A stretch of 64,000 bases of DNA, taken from NCBI GenBank assembly GCA_030528525.1, contig JAUMYT010000004.1, positions 1 through 64,000 of the forward strand. Reading direction: 5' to 3'. Positions 18,145 to 26,522 of this stretch are shown piece by piece (the first letter of the stretch is position 1; every line of letters starts with the position of its first letter). The notes below the pieces were generated by a model that saw only the letters and a program-made list of their open reading frames with translations, searched no databases and was not told the DNA's origin. Source of the stretch: Pasteurellaceae bacterium (GTDB taxonomy: Bacteria; Pseudomonadota; Gammaproteobacteria; Enterobacterales; Pasteurellaceae). A program made the translations under genes and the position numbers.

Positions 18145-18636
18145 TTACTTTACCTCAATTCTTGAGCCATCGATAAACTCAATACTTTTTGCTTGATACT
18201 GCGGTACAATTTGTTTACTACTATCTGCAATCGTCTCTTGCATGATTTTCGGTAATTCATCCCAAGCGATGCTAAAATCAACGGGTAAACGAGTATTTGG
18301 CTGGAAATTATTGAAAGATAATGGTAAATCTTGTGTCAGTAAAATTTGATTATTATAGGTATAGTACGTTGCCCAATGTACACTCTTAATCGCTTTTGTT
18401 GAGCGATTTTCTAACTGATACTTAAATTTTAAAATAATTCTTCCCTGCTGATCTTCCGCCATTGCATTGATAAATCGCAGTGAAAATGCATCGGAAAATT
18501 GTTGTAACTCACTACGTTGTTGAGTTTGAGGATTTTTTGCCAAAACCGGTTTTGCGACACCTGTCGCAGCTTGTACCATAGAAACAGACAATAAGCCTGA
18601 TAATGATATCATTGTTAATATTTTCACTAACTTCAT
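18145..18636 (-). CDS. exported protein of unknown function, 163 residues
   Basis: The signal peptide of about 23 residues (MKLVKILTMISLSGLLSVSMVQA-A) predicts a periplasmic protein. The mature domain reads as a beta-rich fold with FKYQLENRSTKAIKSVHW, resembling small immunoglobulin-like periplasmic domains, but no catalytic or metal motif is visible. I do not recognise a named family. A single gene with its own terminator, upstream of nothing on the same strand but manA. Confidence 0.75.
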   Translation of the reverse strand: MKLVKILTMISLSGLLSVSMVQAATGVAKPVLAKNPQTQQRSELQQFSDAFSLRFINAMAEDQQGRIILKFKYQLENRSTKAIKSVHWATYYTYNNQILLTQDLPLSFNNFQPNTRLPVDFSIAWDELPKIMQETIADSSKQIVPQYQAKSIEFIDGSRIEVK

Positions 18637-18700
18637 AAAAATTCCTTAGGCACGAGTTAAAACTGCCCGTATTCTACAATGATTTTTACGAAAAGAAAAA

Positions 18701-19903
18701 TCACGGTAAGGTTGCAATCACTGCATAGCCATCGGTTTCTCCGATGATCTCCATTTTTGTATCAGCGGCAATGAAGGCGGCTTCGCCTTGTTGTAAATAA
18801 ATCGAACGTTCTCCCAAATCAATATACAGACTGCCCGCCATCACCAGCAAAATGCTGGCACTGTTTGCCATCACATTCTCTTCATCGAAGGGCTTAAATT
18901 CAAAGCGTTGCAGGGCAAAGTCTTTGGCTTCGGGAGTTGGATAAAGATGTATCGGCTCATCACCTTGGTAAGCAGGAATGATTTTCGGGGTGATTTCACG
19001 ATAATCAATGGTGTTGAGCAAGGCAGGAATATCAATATGTTTCGGAGTTAAGCCTCCACGAATGACATTATCCGAGGCTGCCATTAGTTCAATATTTTGT
19101 CCGCGTAAATAGGCGTGTGGTAACCCCGCCCCTTGGTAAATGCCTTCACCTTTTTCAAGCCGAACGATATTAAATAGGTAGAAGCTGAGCAAGCCTGCGT
19201 CTAATTTATCATGAGGAATTTGCATCGCTTCCATCGTATAGAGTAGCCAATAATCTGGATTATCCCACTTTAATTTGCCCTGTTGATAATCTGTCTGTGT
19301 TTTCTCAACAATCGGTAAAATCCAGTCAGCCAGCTGGGCTTGATCGGCTTGCATAATATGGGCATAGGTTGTAGGTAAACCTTTCTCTCTTAGCATTTCG
19401 GCTAAATTTTGCAAAGACTTATGTTTTCTCACCCCCTTGTAACTCTGCTCAATATTCTGAAAACCGTGCAATAGCCAAAATTCCGACAAGGCAATCATCA
19501 TCTCGGGTTTATGGTTGCGATCTTTATAGGTGCGATTGGGGGCAGAAAGTGGAATACCCTGAGCATTTTCTTGCTCAAAGCCATATTCGGCTTCTTTTTT
19601 GGTCGGGTGCAGTTGGATAGAGAGGGGGAGCTTAACATCTAACACTTTCAACAAATAAGGCAGTTCATCGCCAAATTGTTCGCGGGATTTATCACCGAGT
19701 AACTTCGGTGCTTTGTCTAGCACGCGATCTAATGCTAACCATTGCCCTTCAAATTCAATCATTGAAGGTGCAGAACGGTGTGCCCCCAACCAATATTCTG
19801 CATAAGGCTTGGCTTCAACTTGCTCTAATTTTAGCCAGTTTGGAATAAAGCTCGAACCACCCCAATCATAATGCTGAACCTTGCCTGCCAATTTGAAAAT
19901 CAT
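18701..19903 (-). CDS. manA: mannose-6-phosphate isomerase, class I
   Basis: Zinc enzyme that converts mannose-6-phosphate to fructose-6-phosphate, the step after uptake by the mannose PTS encoded nearby. Metal site residues are in SIQLHPTKKEAE (Gln and His) and in KPEMMIAL; the catalytic region GLPHAYLRGQNIELMA is also present. It has 400 residues. Its start overlaps the yobD stop by four bases, so the two are coupled. A copy of the dispersed repeat (19404-19441) is read in frame as YKGVRKHKSLQNLA, between domains. Confidence 0.95.
   Translation of the reverse strand: MIFKLAGKVQHYDWGGSSFIPNWLKLEQVEAKPYAEYWLGAHRSAPSMIEFEGQWLALDRVLDKAPKLLGDKSREQFGDELPYLLKVLDVKLPLSIQLHPTKKEAEYGFEQENAQGIPLSAPNRTYKDRNHKPEMMIALSEFWLLHGFQNIEQSYKGVRKHKSLQNLAEMLREKGLPTTYAHIMQADQAQLADWILPIVEKTQTDYQQGKLKWDNPDYWLLYTMEAMQIPHDKLDAGLLSFYLFNIVRLEKGEGIYQGAGLPHAYLRGQNIELMAASDNVIRGGLTPKHIDIPALLNTIDYREITPKIIPAYQGDEPIHLYPTPEAKDFALQRFEFKPFDEENVMANSASILLVMAGSLYIDLGERSIYLQQGEAAFIAADTKMEIIGETDGYAVIATLP
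19404..19441 (-). repeat. uptake-signal-like repeat inside manA
   Basis: Minus-strand reading TACAAGGGGGTGAGAAAAC, spacer ATAAGTC, then TTTGCAAAATTT. In frame as YKGVRKHKSLQN, the same frame as the copy in mutY. Confidence 0.85.
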
Positions 19904-20355
19904 TTATAGCCTCCGAAGAAATTAACCACTTGTGCGACATCTTGAGCTTGTTTGATTCGCACTAATAACCGCCTACCATTCCGTAAATCGATCACTAAAA
20001 TTTGCCCATCTGCCAAATTGATTTGGCGTATCTGCGAATAATCAAAAAACAGATTGCCGAAGAAAAAACCGTTAGCTTTGAGTAACAGACGGGGCGTACG
20101 AATAAACGCAATATACACCGCCAGCACAATACAGAATACCAATAAAAATAGCGTGAAAGGAGCAATGCCTGACTGCAAACCTTGGGCGATCGTTAGCACG
20201 ATCAAGCCAATAGAAATCCACATATCCACGCCACCTTGACGTTTTAACGCCACCGCTAATTGGTTTTTGCCATGGCGTCTATCCATAATCACTTGATCGT
20301 AAATGGCATAGGCGAACGCCAATATAATGCCGAGCAGAAGAATGATGTTTGTCAT
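19900..20355 (-). CDS. yobD: YobD family membrane protein (DUF986, UPF0266)
   Basis: Inner-membrane protein of 151 residues with three hydrophobic spans (starting NIILLLGIILAFAYAIYDQV) and a C-terminal cytoplasmic part. Family assignment rests on DQVIMDRRHGK and LLKANGFFFGNLFFDYSQIR. In E. coli yobD follows manXYZ too, so gene order supports the call. The terminator 20378-20403 separates it from manZ; manA is coupled to it downstream. Function unknown. Confidence 0.9.
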   Translation of the reverse strand: MTNIILLLGIILAFAYAIYDQVIMDRRHGKNQLAVALKRQGGVDMWISIGLIVLTIAQGLQSGIAPFTLFLLVFCIVLAVYIAFIRTPRLLLKANGFFFGNLFFDYSQIRQINLADGQILVIDLRNGRRLLVRIKQAQDVAQVVNFFGGYK

Positions 20356-20377
20356 TTGAAAATGTCAGAAAGAAAAA

Positions 20378-20403
20378 GACCGCTTGTATTGTAACAAGCG
20401 GTC
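20378..20403 (-). terminator. terminator built from a canonical uptake-signal pair
   Basis: GACCGCTTGT / ACAAGCGGTC, two canonical Apl-type cores head to head with a six-base loop, and a T-run (CTTTTTCTTT) on the minus strand. It ends the manXYZ transcript before yobD. The cores lack the TGCAAA tail. Confidence 0.9.
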
Positions 20404-20429
20404 GATAGTATGCCAAATATTACGACAGA

Positions 20430-21269
20430 TTAAGCCAGCACACCGGTTGCCGCCCCAAAAATACCAATCGCAAAGAAACCTGCGATAATCCAAAGAGCGT
20501 TCACACGGTTACGCAATAACCACATACACGCGAAGGTTAGCAACAATGGCAATAGACCTGGCATTAAGCTGTCTAAAATGCCTTGTACAGTGGTTGTTTC
20601 CACCGTGCCGTCTTGCTTTTCAATTACAGAGACAACAAGTGGCACGTTGATACTTGTCCATTTCTGGACTAATGCACCCATAATGAACAAACCGAGAATA
20701 GATGCCCCTTCTGTCAGTTTTTGCAATAAGCCACCGCTCATATCTTGCACCACGTCTAAGCCTTTTTTGTAGCCGTAGGTTACGCCGAAATAACGGGTGC
20801 CAAGACGCACAAGGTTGAACAAGACGAAGAACAACAATGGGCCTAACCAGCTGCCGCTTAACGCTAAACCAGCACCGAGTGCAGCAAACACAGGACGAGC
20901 GGTTCCCCAGTAAATTGGGTCGCCCACGCCAGCCAATGGTCCCATTAAGCCCACTTTAATACCGTTGATCGCTGCATCGTCAATCTCTTTACCGTTCGCA
21001 CGCTCTTCTTCCATTGCAATGGTTACGCCAAGCACAGGGGCGGCAACGAATGGTTGAGTGTTGAAAAATTCTAAGTGGCGTTTAATGGCATCTTTACGCT
21101 CTTGCGAATTTGGGTCTGGATATAAACGTTTAATTACAGGCACCATTGAATAAGCGAAGCCTAACGCCTGCATACGTTCAAAGTTCCAAGAACCTTGGAA
21201 GAGATTTGAACGGCGAACCACCGCATTTAAATCACTTTGCGTTACTTTTTTGATTTCAGTTGTCATCAT
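20430..21269 (-). CDS. manZ: PTS mannose transporter subunit IID
   Basis: Membrane component of the mannose-family PTS, working with ManX and ManY to import and phosphorylate mannose, glucose and related sugars. It has 279 residues; family marks are RSNLFQGSWNFERMQALGFAYS and MGPLAGVGDPIYWGT. Seven bases separate it from manY. The leading acidic/basic part is cytoplasmic and the hydrophobic spans fall in the second half. Confidence 0.96.
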   Translation of the reverse strand: MMTTEIKKVTQSDLNAVVRRSNLFQGSWNFERMQALGFAYSMVPVIKRLYPDPNSQERKDAIKRHLEFFNTQPFVAAPVLGVTIAMEEERANGKEIDDAAINGIKVGLMGPLAGVGDPIYWGTARPVFAALGAGLALSGSWLGPLLFFVLFNLVRLGTRYFGVTYGYKKGLDVVQDMSGGLLQKLTEGASILGLFIMGALVQKWTSINVPLVVSVIEKQDGTVETTTVQGILDSLMPGLLPLLLTFACMWLLRNRVNALWIIAGFFAIGIFGAATGVLA

Positions 21270-21276
21270 CTTTTCC

Positions 21277-22074
21277 TTAGTCTAAACGGTTATCAAGATC
21301 ATTAGTGGCTTGCACTTGCACCACTTGTTTGCTTTGGTTGTATTTCGGGTGAAGTTGAATGTAAAGAATTGCCATTACTGTGCCAAGTACACCAAGGGCA
21401 ACAAGGTTGAAATCAGTAAAGGCGGCCACCACGAAACCAGTATAGAAGAACGGCATTAAGTGACCTGCACGCATCATATTGATCACCATGGCATAACCCA
21501 CTACGGCGATAAAACCACCTGCGATTTTCAAGCCAGTTGTCACCACATCTGGAATCGCATTTAACATCGCTTGTACGCTATCCGTGCCTGCGGTCATCGC
21601 CACGATTAACGCAGGAATCGCAATACGCATTGCTTGAAGTAATAAGGCGGAACGGTGAATCCAATCTAATTTATTCAAATCGCCGCTTTCCACCACTTTA
21701 TCCGCAGCGTGTTGGAAACCAACGGTAATTGCACGCACGACATAGGTTAAAACTTGACCAGCTGCCGCAAGTGGAATCGCTAGAGCGATTGCGGTTGGAA
21801 TATCTTGACCGCCCACGATCACTAAAATCGTAGAAACCACAGAAGCTAACGCCGCATCAGGAGCAAGGGCGGCACCGATGTTCATCCAGCCAAGGGCGAG
21901 CAATTCTAACGAGCCGCCAACGATGATACCCGTTGTTGCATCGCCAAGCACCACACCGATTAAAGTACAGGCAATCAATGGACGGTGAGTTTGCCATTCA
22001 TCAAGGATCGATCCCATTCCTGAAATACAGGCAACGATGAAGACCAGAACGATTTGTAACGTAGAAAGTTCCAT
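21277..22074 (-). CDS. manY: PTS mannose/fructose/sorbose transporter subunit IIC
   Basis: Substrate-translocating channel subunit of 265 residues, nearly all hydrophobic. Recognised by the N-terminal VFIVACISGMGSILDEWQ and by GGSLELLALGWMNIGAALAPD. It lies between manX (11 bases upstream) and manZ. Confidence 0.96.
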   Translation of the reverse strand: MELSTLQIVLVFIVACISGMGSILDEWQTHRPLIACTLIGVVLGDATTGIIVGGSLELLALGWMNIGAALAPDAALASVVSTILVIVGGQDIPTAIALAIPLAAAGQVLTYVVRAITVGFQHAADKVVESGDLNKLDWIHRSALLLQAMRIAIPALIVAMTAGTDSVQAMLNAIPDVVTTGLKIAGGFIAVVGYAMVINMMRAGHLMPFFYTGFVVAAFTDFNLVALGVLGTVMAILYIQLHPKYNQSKQVVQVQATNDLDNRLD

Positions 22075-22084
22075 AATAATTTCC

Positions 22085-23062
22085 TTAAATTAAGTTATTT
22101 TTCTTTAACAAATCCATCATATATTGACGGCTGTCGTTTGATACTTTACGCACATCAAGCTCAATGTTATTCGCATCTAACGCTTTGAATGCCGCAATGT
22201 CTTTGTCATCGACCGACACAGCACTGGTGATCATCTTCTTGCCGTCTTTGTACGCCATTCCGCCGACGTTGATCGACTTAAATTCCACGCCCGCTTCCAT
22301 TAAACGCACCACATCCGTTGGATTGGTAAATAACAACATCATCCGCTCGCCAGCGTATTCAAGGTTGTTATAGACACGGATCATTTTTTCCACATTCACC
22401 ACGTGAGCGGTTACGCCTGGAGGAGCAACGCTTTTCAGCATGGTTGAACGTACGCTGTCTTTGGCAACCTCATCATTAACGACCACAATGCGAGTCACAC
22501 GGCTCTCTTTTGTCCAACGGGTTGCCACTTGGCCGTGGATTAAACGGTCGTCAATACGGGCTAAACCGATTTCCAAGTGTCCAACGCCGTTCGGAGTGAC
22601 CACTGACGGTTCACTTGCGACTGGTTTTGGCTGCTCTTTTGCAACGGGGGTGGTTTCTGGCTCTTGATAACGCAATGCACGCACGCCACCACGACCCGTT
22701 TCAAGGGCGACTTCCACCAACTCTTCAAGAGACGGATTATCGTCACGAGCCATAAAAGTTTCGACTAACATCGGCACGTTCACACCCGTCACAATGTCCA
22801 TATTGGTCTGCTCGCCAATCACACGGTTCGCCGCATTAAACGGACTACCGCCCCAAGTATCCACCAAAAACAGTACCTGATCGCAATGGGCAAGATCAGT
22901 GCTTAATTTTTGTTGATATTTACCCATAATGGTTTCGGCATTTTCGCCTGGCACGAAGTCGATGTAAGCCACATCGCTCTGTTCGCCGATCAACATCTCA
23001 GTCGTTCTGAGAAGTTGCTCCGCCGCCACACCGTGGGTTGCAATGATAATTGCAATGCTCAT
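22085..23062 (-). CDS. manX: PTS mannose transporter subunit IIAB
   Basis: Cytoplasmic phosphotransfer protein of 325 residues. The IIA domain carries the phosphohistidine in IIATHGVAAEQ (about residue 10); a Pro/Glu/Lys linker (about 135-155) leads to the IIB domain with its phosphohistidine in IDDRLIHGQVATRW. Start at 23062 chosen because the GAGGAA ribosome binding site falls between it and the upstream ATG at 23080. First gene of the man operon, with a CRP-like site upstream. Confidence 0.96.
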   Translation of the reverse strand: MSIAIIIATHGVAAEQLLRTTEMLIGEQSDVAYIDFVPGENAETIMGKYQQKLSTDLAHCDQVLFLVDTWGGSPFNAANRVIGEQTNMDIVTGVNVPMLVETFMARDDNPSLEELVEVALETGRGGVRALRYQEPETTPVAKEQPKPVASEPSVVTPNGVGHLEIGLARIDDRLIHGQVATRWTKESRVTRIVVVNDEVAKDSVRSTMLKSVAPPGVTAHVVNVEKMIRVYNNLEYAGERMMLLFTNPTDVVRLMEAGVEFKSINVGGMAYKDGKKMITSAVSVDDKDIAAFKALDANNIELDVRKVSNDSRQYMMDLLKKNNLI

Positions 23063-23169
23063 TTTATGTTTCCTCGACAAATAAAAGAAAGATTTAAATT
23101 TATTTTCAAATGGAGTTAATAAATATGAATTGTATCTTTTTACGCTAAATGAACAATCAAAATCTTACA

Positions 23170-23191
23170 AAATTGTGATCTTGATCGTATT
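23170..23191. promoter_or_regulatory. possible CRP site upstream of manXYZ
   Basis: AATTGTGATCTTGATCGTAT has the left half TGTGA exact and the right half TCGTA at the right spacing (consensus TCACA). Catabolite control of a mannose PTS fits known biology. Only half of the site is strong. Confidence 0.5.
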
Positions 23192-23242
23192 TTTTCTGCC
23201 ACTTTTTATTTTTTTATACAAAATAAAAATCAAAACACAGAA

Positions 23243-23275
23243 ACAAGGGGGAGAGAAAACGGCAGATTTTACAAC
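23243..23275 (+). repeat. uptake-signal-like repeat, variant A
   Basis: ACAAGGGGGAGAGAAAACGG then CAGATTTTACAAC, with the tail changed from TGCAAA to TACAAC. It lies in the gap between the man operon and the glycosyltransferase gene. Confidence 0.7.
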
Positions 23276-23297
23276 ATGCCGTCATACGGTATCACCC

Positions 23298-24083
23298 TTA
23301 TTTCAGTAGCTCTTCATTTTTGGCATAGGTCCATTTGCCCCGTTTTTTATCCATATATTGAAAATATTCATTGGTGAAGGTGCCTTGTGCACAGATCAAT
23401 TTATCATGTCGCCCTGTAATTTGATGTTTGTCGATCGCTTGGCTCAACGTGACCGGCCCAGTTAAATGAAAGACGCCATTTTCTACGCGACGCTGTTCAA
23501 TGTTGTCAATAATGATGTCGAGCGTGGTTTTAAACAGTACATTGCCTTTTTCACTGGCGAGGAAGAAATTAGTATATTGCCCATGGCGACGAATGACGAT
23601 CTCGCGGTCGTCTTCTCCGATAGTGGAAGCCAGTGGCCACACTAAATGTGCATCAATATCTAAGTAAACACCGCCTTCCTGATACATCACAAACACTCGC
23701 CAAAAATCCGCCTGTGCGGCACCGTCCGTCAGTTGGCTGTATGCATGGTAAGTCCGCTCATCGCCATGGGTTTTAATATATTCATCACGGGCTTCGGTGC
23801 TGACATAACGGTACTCATAACTGAGAGAAAACAGGCGATTACACAAGTAGTTGCAATAAACAGGCAGAGTGACGTTGTTGCTATAGTTGGTTTGCCACAG
23901 AGTTTTGCGAATGCGACGAGGTGTGTGAGAAGGAAACGTAGCTGGTCTGAATTCAGGAATGGTGAAACGCTTTCTGGGAAACAACGCATGAAAGCCGTAA
24001 CTGACGATTTTGATGATGTTGCCCAATAAACGGCAGAGCCCGTTCGACAGCAGTTTAAGTGGATCATAGTTCATTTTTGCCAT
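23298..24083 (-). CDS. glycosyltransferase with DXD motif (GT32-like)
   Basis: Predicted sugar transferase of 261 residues. It has [12 protein letters not shown] (typical IPK.IHQ-like start of the fold), [25 protein letters not shown], where D-I-D is the nucleotide-sugar/metal motif, and [11 protein letters not shown]. This layout matches the Gly_transf_sug / OCH1-like group often found in LPS or capsule synthesis. No neighbouring surface-sugar genes are visible. Start at 24083 chosen for the strong GGAGG; longer frames lack one. Acceptor and sugar cannot be told. Confidence 0.8.
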   Translation of the reverse strand: MAKMNYDPLKLLSNGLCRLLGNIIKIVSYGFHALFPRKRFTIPEFRPATFPSHTPRRIRKTLWQTNYSNNVTLPVYCNYLCNRLFSLSYEYRYVSTEARDEYIKTHGDERTYHAYSQLTDGAAQADFWRVFVMYQEGGVYLDIDAHLVWPLASTIGEDDREIVIRRHGQYTNFFLASEKGNVLFKTTLDIIIDNIEQRRVENGVFHLTGPVTLSQAIDKHQITGRHDKLICAQGTFTNEYFQYMDKKRGKWTYAKNEELLK

Positions 24084-24157
24084 ATTGACCTCCAACTTTA
24101 TGATGCAAAAGCGAACCATTCTAGCACTTTCCAGAGGAGAAAAATAGCAAAGCCACT

Positions 24158-24190
24158 TTGCAAAAACACCGTTTTTCTTACCCCCTTGTA
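24158..24190 (-). repeat. uptake-signal-like repeat, variant A
   Basis: Minus-strand reading ACAAGGGGGTAAGAAAAACG, spacer, TTTTTGCAAA. It lies between the nrf terminator and the glycosyltransferase start. Confidence 0.8.
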
Positions 24191-24207
24191 TTAGGTAGTA
24201 AACAGAT

Positions 24208-24236
24208 TTAACGGGCAGGACTAGACTGCCCGTTTT
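24208..24236 (-). terminator. terminator of the nrf operon
   Basis: AACGGGCAG / CTGCCCGTT stem just after the nrfD stop codon. The T-run is weak, so efficiency is uncertain. Confidence 0.65.
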
Positions 24237-24238
24237 CG

Positions 24239-25198
24239 CTAGGCAATCGTCATTTGCCCTGCGTATAAAATGAAGTACCGCAAGCAGAGCACGCCGACTA
24301 AGGTTGCGGTGGCGAGTAACAGCATAAAGCCTTTTTGATGTTTGAGTTTATCGCTGGCAATCAGATTGCTCACAATCGGCAGCACCAAGCCTACGCCGAC
24401 CACGCCAACCCAGAATACCGTTCCCCAACCGCTTGCGAAAGCATTGACTACCGATGCCGTTTGTTGTCCGCCGCCGTAATACAGGTTGGCAAAGAAGATC
24501 ACCAACAACACAATTTCAGCGAAAACCGCTGGTTTTTCCCATTTGTGCAGGAATTTCACTTCGTCTGAATGGGTGGAGACTTTGCCAATCAGCAAGACCG
24601 CAATCAGCACTGCTGCCACGCCAGATGAGGTGCCTGACGCTAAAAACAGGGCGGGCAACCACAGCGTATTAAGCATTGGGTAGCTGATCAAATCTGACAA
24701 CAAGAACCCTGTGTACGCCCCCAGTAGCAAGGAAAGCACCACCAAGAACCATTCAATCGGCTGGATCGCTTTTTCTGCAAGATTCAGCAGATTTAACACG
24801 AATTTGAATGGCGGTAAAAAGCGTTCAATCAGTTGAGCAAGCAAGGCTTTGAACACAATTGCCAACCACAAAAACAGCACTGCCATATAGACTTGGAACA
24901 ACAGCACGCCCATCGACATAATCGAATGGAACTGGTAGTTGAACATCAAATACCAGAAGGTCAGTGGTTTGGTTAGGTGGAAAATCAGAATCACTAACCC
25001 TGTGGTTAATGCCACTGGGGCAATCACGCCACCCGTGCGGACGATCCAACTTTGGCTAGGATCCGCCAGTTTGCCGCTGCGTTTGAAAAACACCGCCAGT
25101 AGGGTTGCCCCTGCTGCCACACCGAGTAAAAACAGGTAAATGGCGATGGTGGAATCCCAAACTAAATTTGGGGTTTGAAATGGTACGTAATTATCCAT
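24239..25198 (-). CDS. nrfD: nitrite reductase membrane subunit NrfD
   Basis: Integral quinol-oxidising subunit of 319 residues with about eight hydrophobic spans. It is of the NrfD/PsrC family that hands electrons to the NrfC ferredoxin-like protein and on to NrfB and NrfA in the periplasm. Its start overlaps the nrfC stop by eight bases. Family marks are the N-terminal [20 protein letters not shown] and the [18 protein letters not shown] span. Confidence 0.95.
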   Translation of the reverse strand: MDNYVPFQTPNLVWDSTIAIYLFLLGVAAGATLLAVFFKRSGKLADPSQSWIVRTGGVIAPVALTTGLVILIFHLTKPLTFWYLMFNYQFHSIMSMGVLLFQVYMAVLFLWLAIVFKALLAQLIERFLPPFKFVLNLLNLAEKAIQPIEWFLVVLSLLLGAYTGFLLSDLISYPMLNTLWLPALFLASGTSSGVAAVLIAVLLIGKVSTHSDEVKFLHKWEKPAVFAEIVLLVIFFANLYYGGGQQTASVVNAFASGWGTVFWVGVVGVGLVLPIVSNLIASDKLKHQKGFMLLLATATLVGVLCLRYFILYAGQMTIA

Positions 25199-25877
25199 TG
25201 TTTACCCCCTGTTTGTTGGCGGAAATGTGGTACAAATTCGGCTCGGTGCCGAGATGCACTTTGGTGCGATAGGTGTCGTTTTCCCGAATTTTAACCGACA
25301 CCGCACTGTTTGGATCGTTCAAATCGCCAAACGTTAGGGCTTTAGTCGGGCAGATTTCCACGCAGGCAGGCTCTTTGCCTTGTGCCAAATTGGTATCACG
25401 GCAGAAGTTACATTTATCTGCGGATTTTTTCTCTGGGTGGATAAAACGGACACGGTACGGGCAGACCGCAATGCAGTACTGACAGCCAACACAGAGATCG
25501 GGATTGACGTCCACAATGCCAGTTTCTTTGTCCACAAAGGAGGCTCCTGTCGGGCAGACTTGCACGCAAGGGGCGTTGGAGCAATGTTGGCAAGATTGGC
25601 GGAAAAATTCATATTGGACGTTTGGAAATTCGCCATAAGGTTGGCTGCGGAAAATTTCCAAGCGAGAAACGCCTTCTGGCACTTGGTTGGTTTCTCGGCA
25701 GGCATCCATACAGGCAGTACAACCAATACAGGCTTTTTCATCGTGAACCATTGCATAGCGAATGGTCTTTTTTTCGCTCTCAGATGCAAGACTGATTGAG
25801 CCAGTGGCAAGCCCTGTGCCTGCCACCATCGCTAAGGCACTTGCACCTGAGACGAAGTCTCTACGGGAGCAACTCAT
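25191..25877 (-). CDS. nrfC: nitrite reductase ferredoxin-like subunit NrfC
   Basis: Periplasmic four-cluster iron-sulfur protein of 228 residues. The N-terminus has a twin-arginine export signal (CSRRDFVSG). Four cysteine sets for 4Fe-4S clusters follow: CIGCTACMDAC, CQHCSNAPCVQVC, CVGCQYCIAVC, and CNFC ... CVEIC. It carries electrons from NrfD to NrfB. The start overlaps the nrfB stop (ATGA). Confidence 0.96.
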   Translation of the reverse strand: MSCSRRDFVSGASALAMVAGTGLATGSISLASESEKKTIRYAMVHDEKACIGCTACMDACRETNQVPEGVSRLEIFRSQPYGEFPNVQYEFFRQSCQHCSNAPCVQVCPTGASFVDKETGIVDVNPDLCVGCQYCIAVCPYRVRFIHPEKKSADKCNFCRDTNLAQGKEPACVEICPTKALTFGDLNDPNSAVSVKIRENDTYRTKVHLGTEPNLYHISANKQGVNNG

Positions 25878-26503
25878 TTTTTATCCTTAGCTTGTTCTAA
25901 TTTTTGGGCTTTTTTCTCGTGAATGCGACTGTGGCAATCGACACAGAGTTTGACACGCTGTTTGCGTTCCATTGCTTTCATCGGTTCGGTTTCTGGGTGC
26001 AGTTTGTGGCAGTTCACACACGCCATTTTGGTGGCGTGGGTGTCGTGAGCCCAGAACACTTCACGCAATTTGTCAGGATTATGGCAAGCAAAGCAGACTT
26101 GGTTTTGATCTTGGAATGAACGCTCCAAATCAGGATTTTTCGCTTTGCCAAAACCGTTGAAACGCATCACATCTTTCACGCCTTTACGGTGATTTTCCGA
26201 AATATTGCCGTGGCAACTCACACAGGTGAGCGGTTTGCCATTATTCGGGCTGAGTGTTTCAGGGTGAAAGTGCGTCCCTTTATGCTCAAAACTGGAGAAT
26301 CTGCCGTGGCAGTTTACACAGTAAACATTCGGATCACGGCGTGCGTCTTTGGCGATTTGAGCATCGTCTGTGGTTTGTTCCCACATTGATTTTGGAGGCG
26401 CTGGCATTTCCGCCAATGCAGTGTTTGAGATAGTAAAAAAGCCTGCGAATGCCACCGCTTGCAGTAGGGCGAAACGCCCTACTTTTGAGAAGATCTGTTT
26501 CAT
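25874..26503 (-). CDS. nrfB: pentaheme c-type cytochrome NrfB
   Basis: Periplasmic electron carrier of 209 residues to the catalytic NrfA. A Sec signal peptide (ending ...TALA) precedes five CXXCH heme sites: CVNCH, CVSCH, CFACH, CVNCH, CVDCH. A REP-like palindrome (26464-26482) is embedded in the signal peptide codons. A long Lys-rich tail (KKAQKLEQAKDKK) follows the last heme. Confidence 0.96.
   Translation of the reverse strand: MKQIFSKVGRFALLQAVAFAGFFTISNTALAEMPAPPKSMWEQTTDDAQIAKDARRDPNVYCVNCHGRFSSFEHKGTHFHPETLSPNNGKPLTCVSCHGNISENHRKGVKDVMRFNGFGKAKNPDLERSFQDQNQVCFACHNPDKLREVFWAHDTHATKMACVNCHKLHPETEPMKAMERKQRVKLCVDCHSRIHEKKAQKLEQAKDKK
26464..26482. repeat. REP-like palindrome within the nrfB signal-peptide codons
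   Basis: GTAGGGCGAAACGCCCTAC, a perfect 8-base inverted repeat around GAA, read on the minus strand in frame as VGRFALL. Confidence 0.7.
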
Positions 26504-26522
26504 AGTAACCTCAACTTATGGA

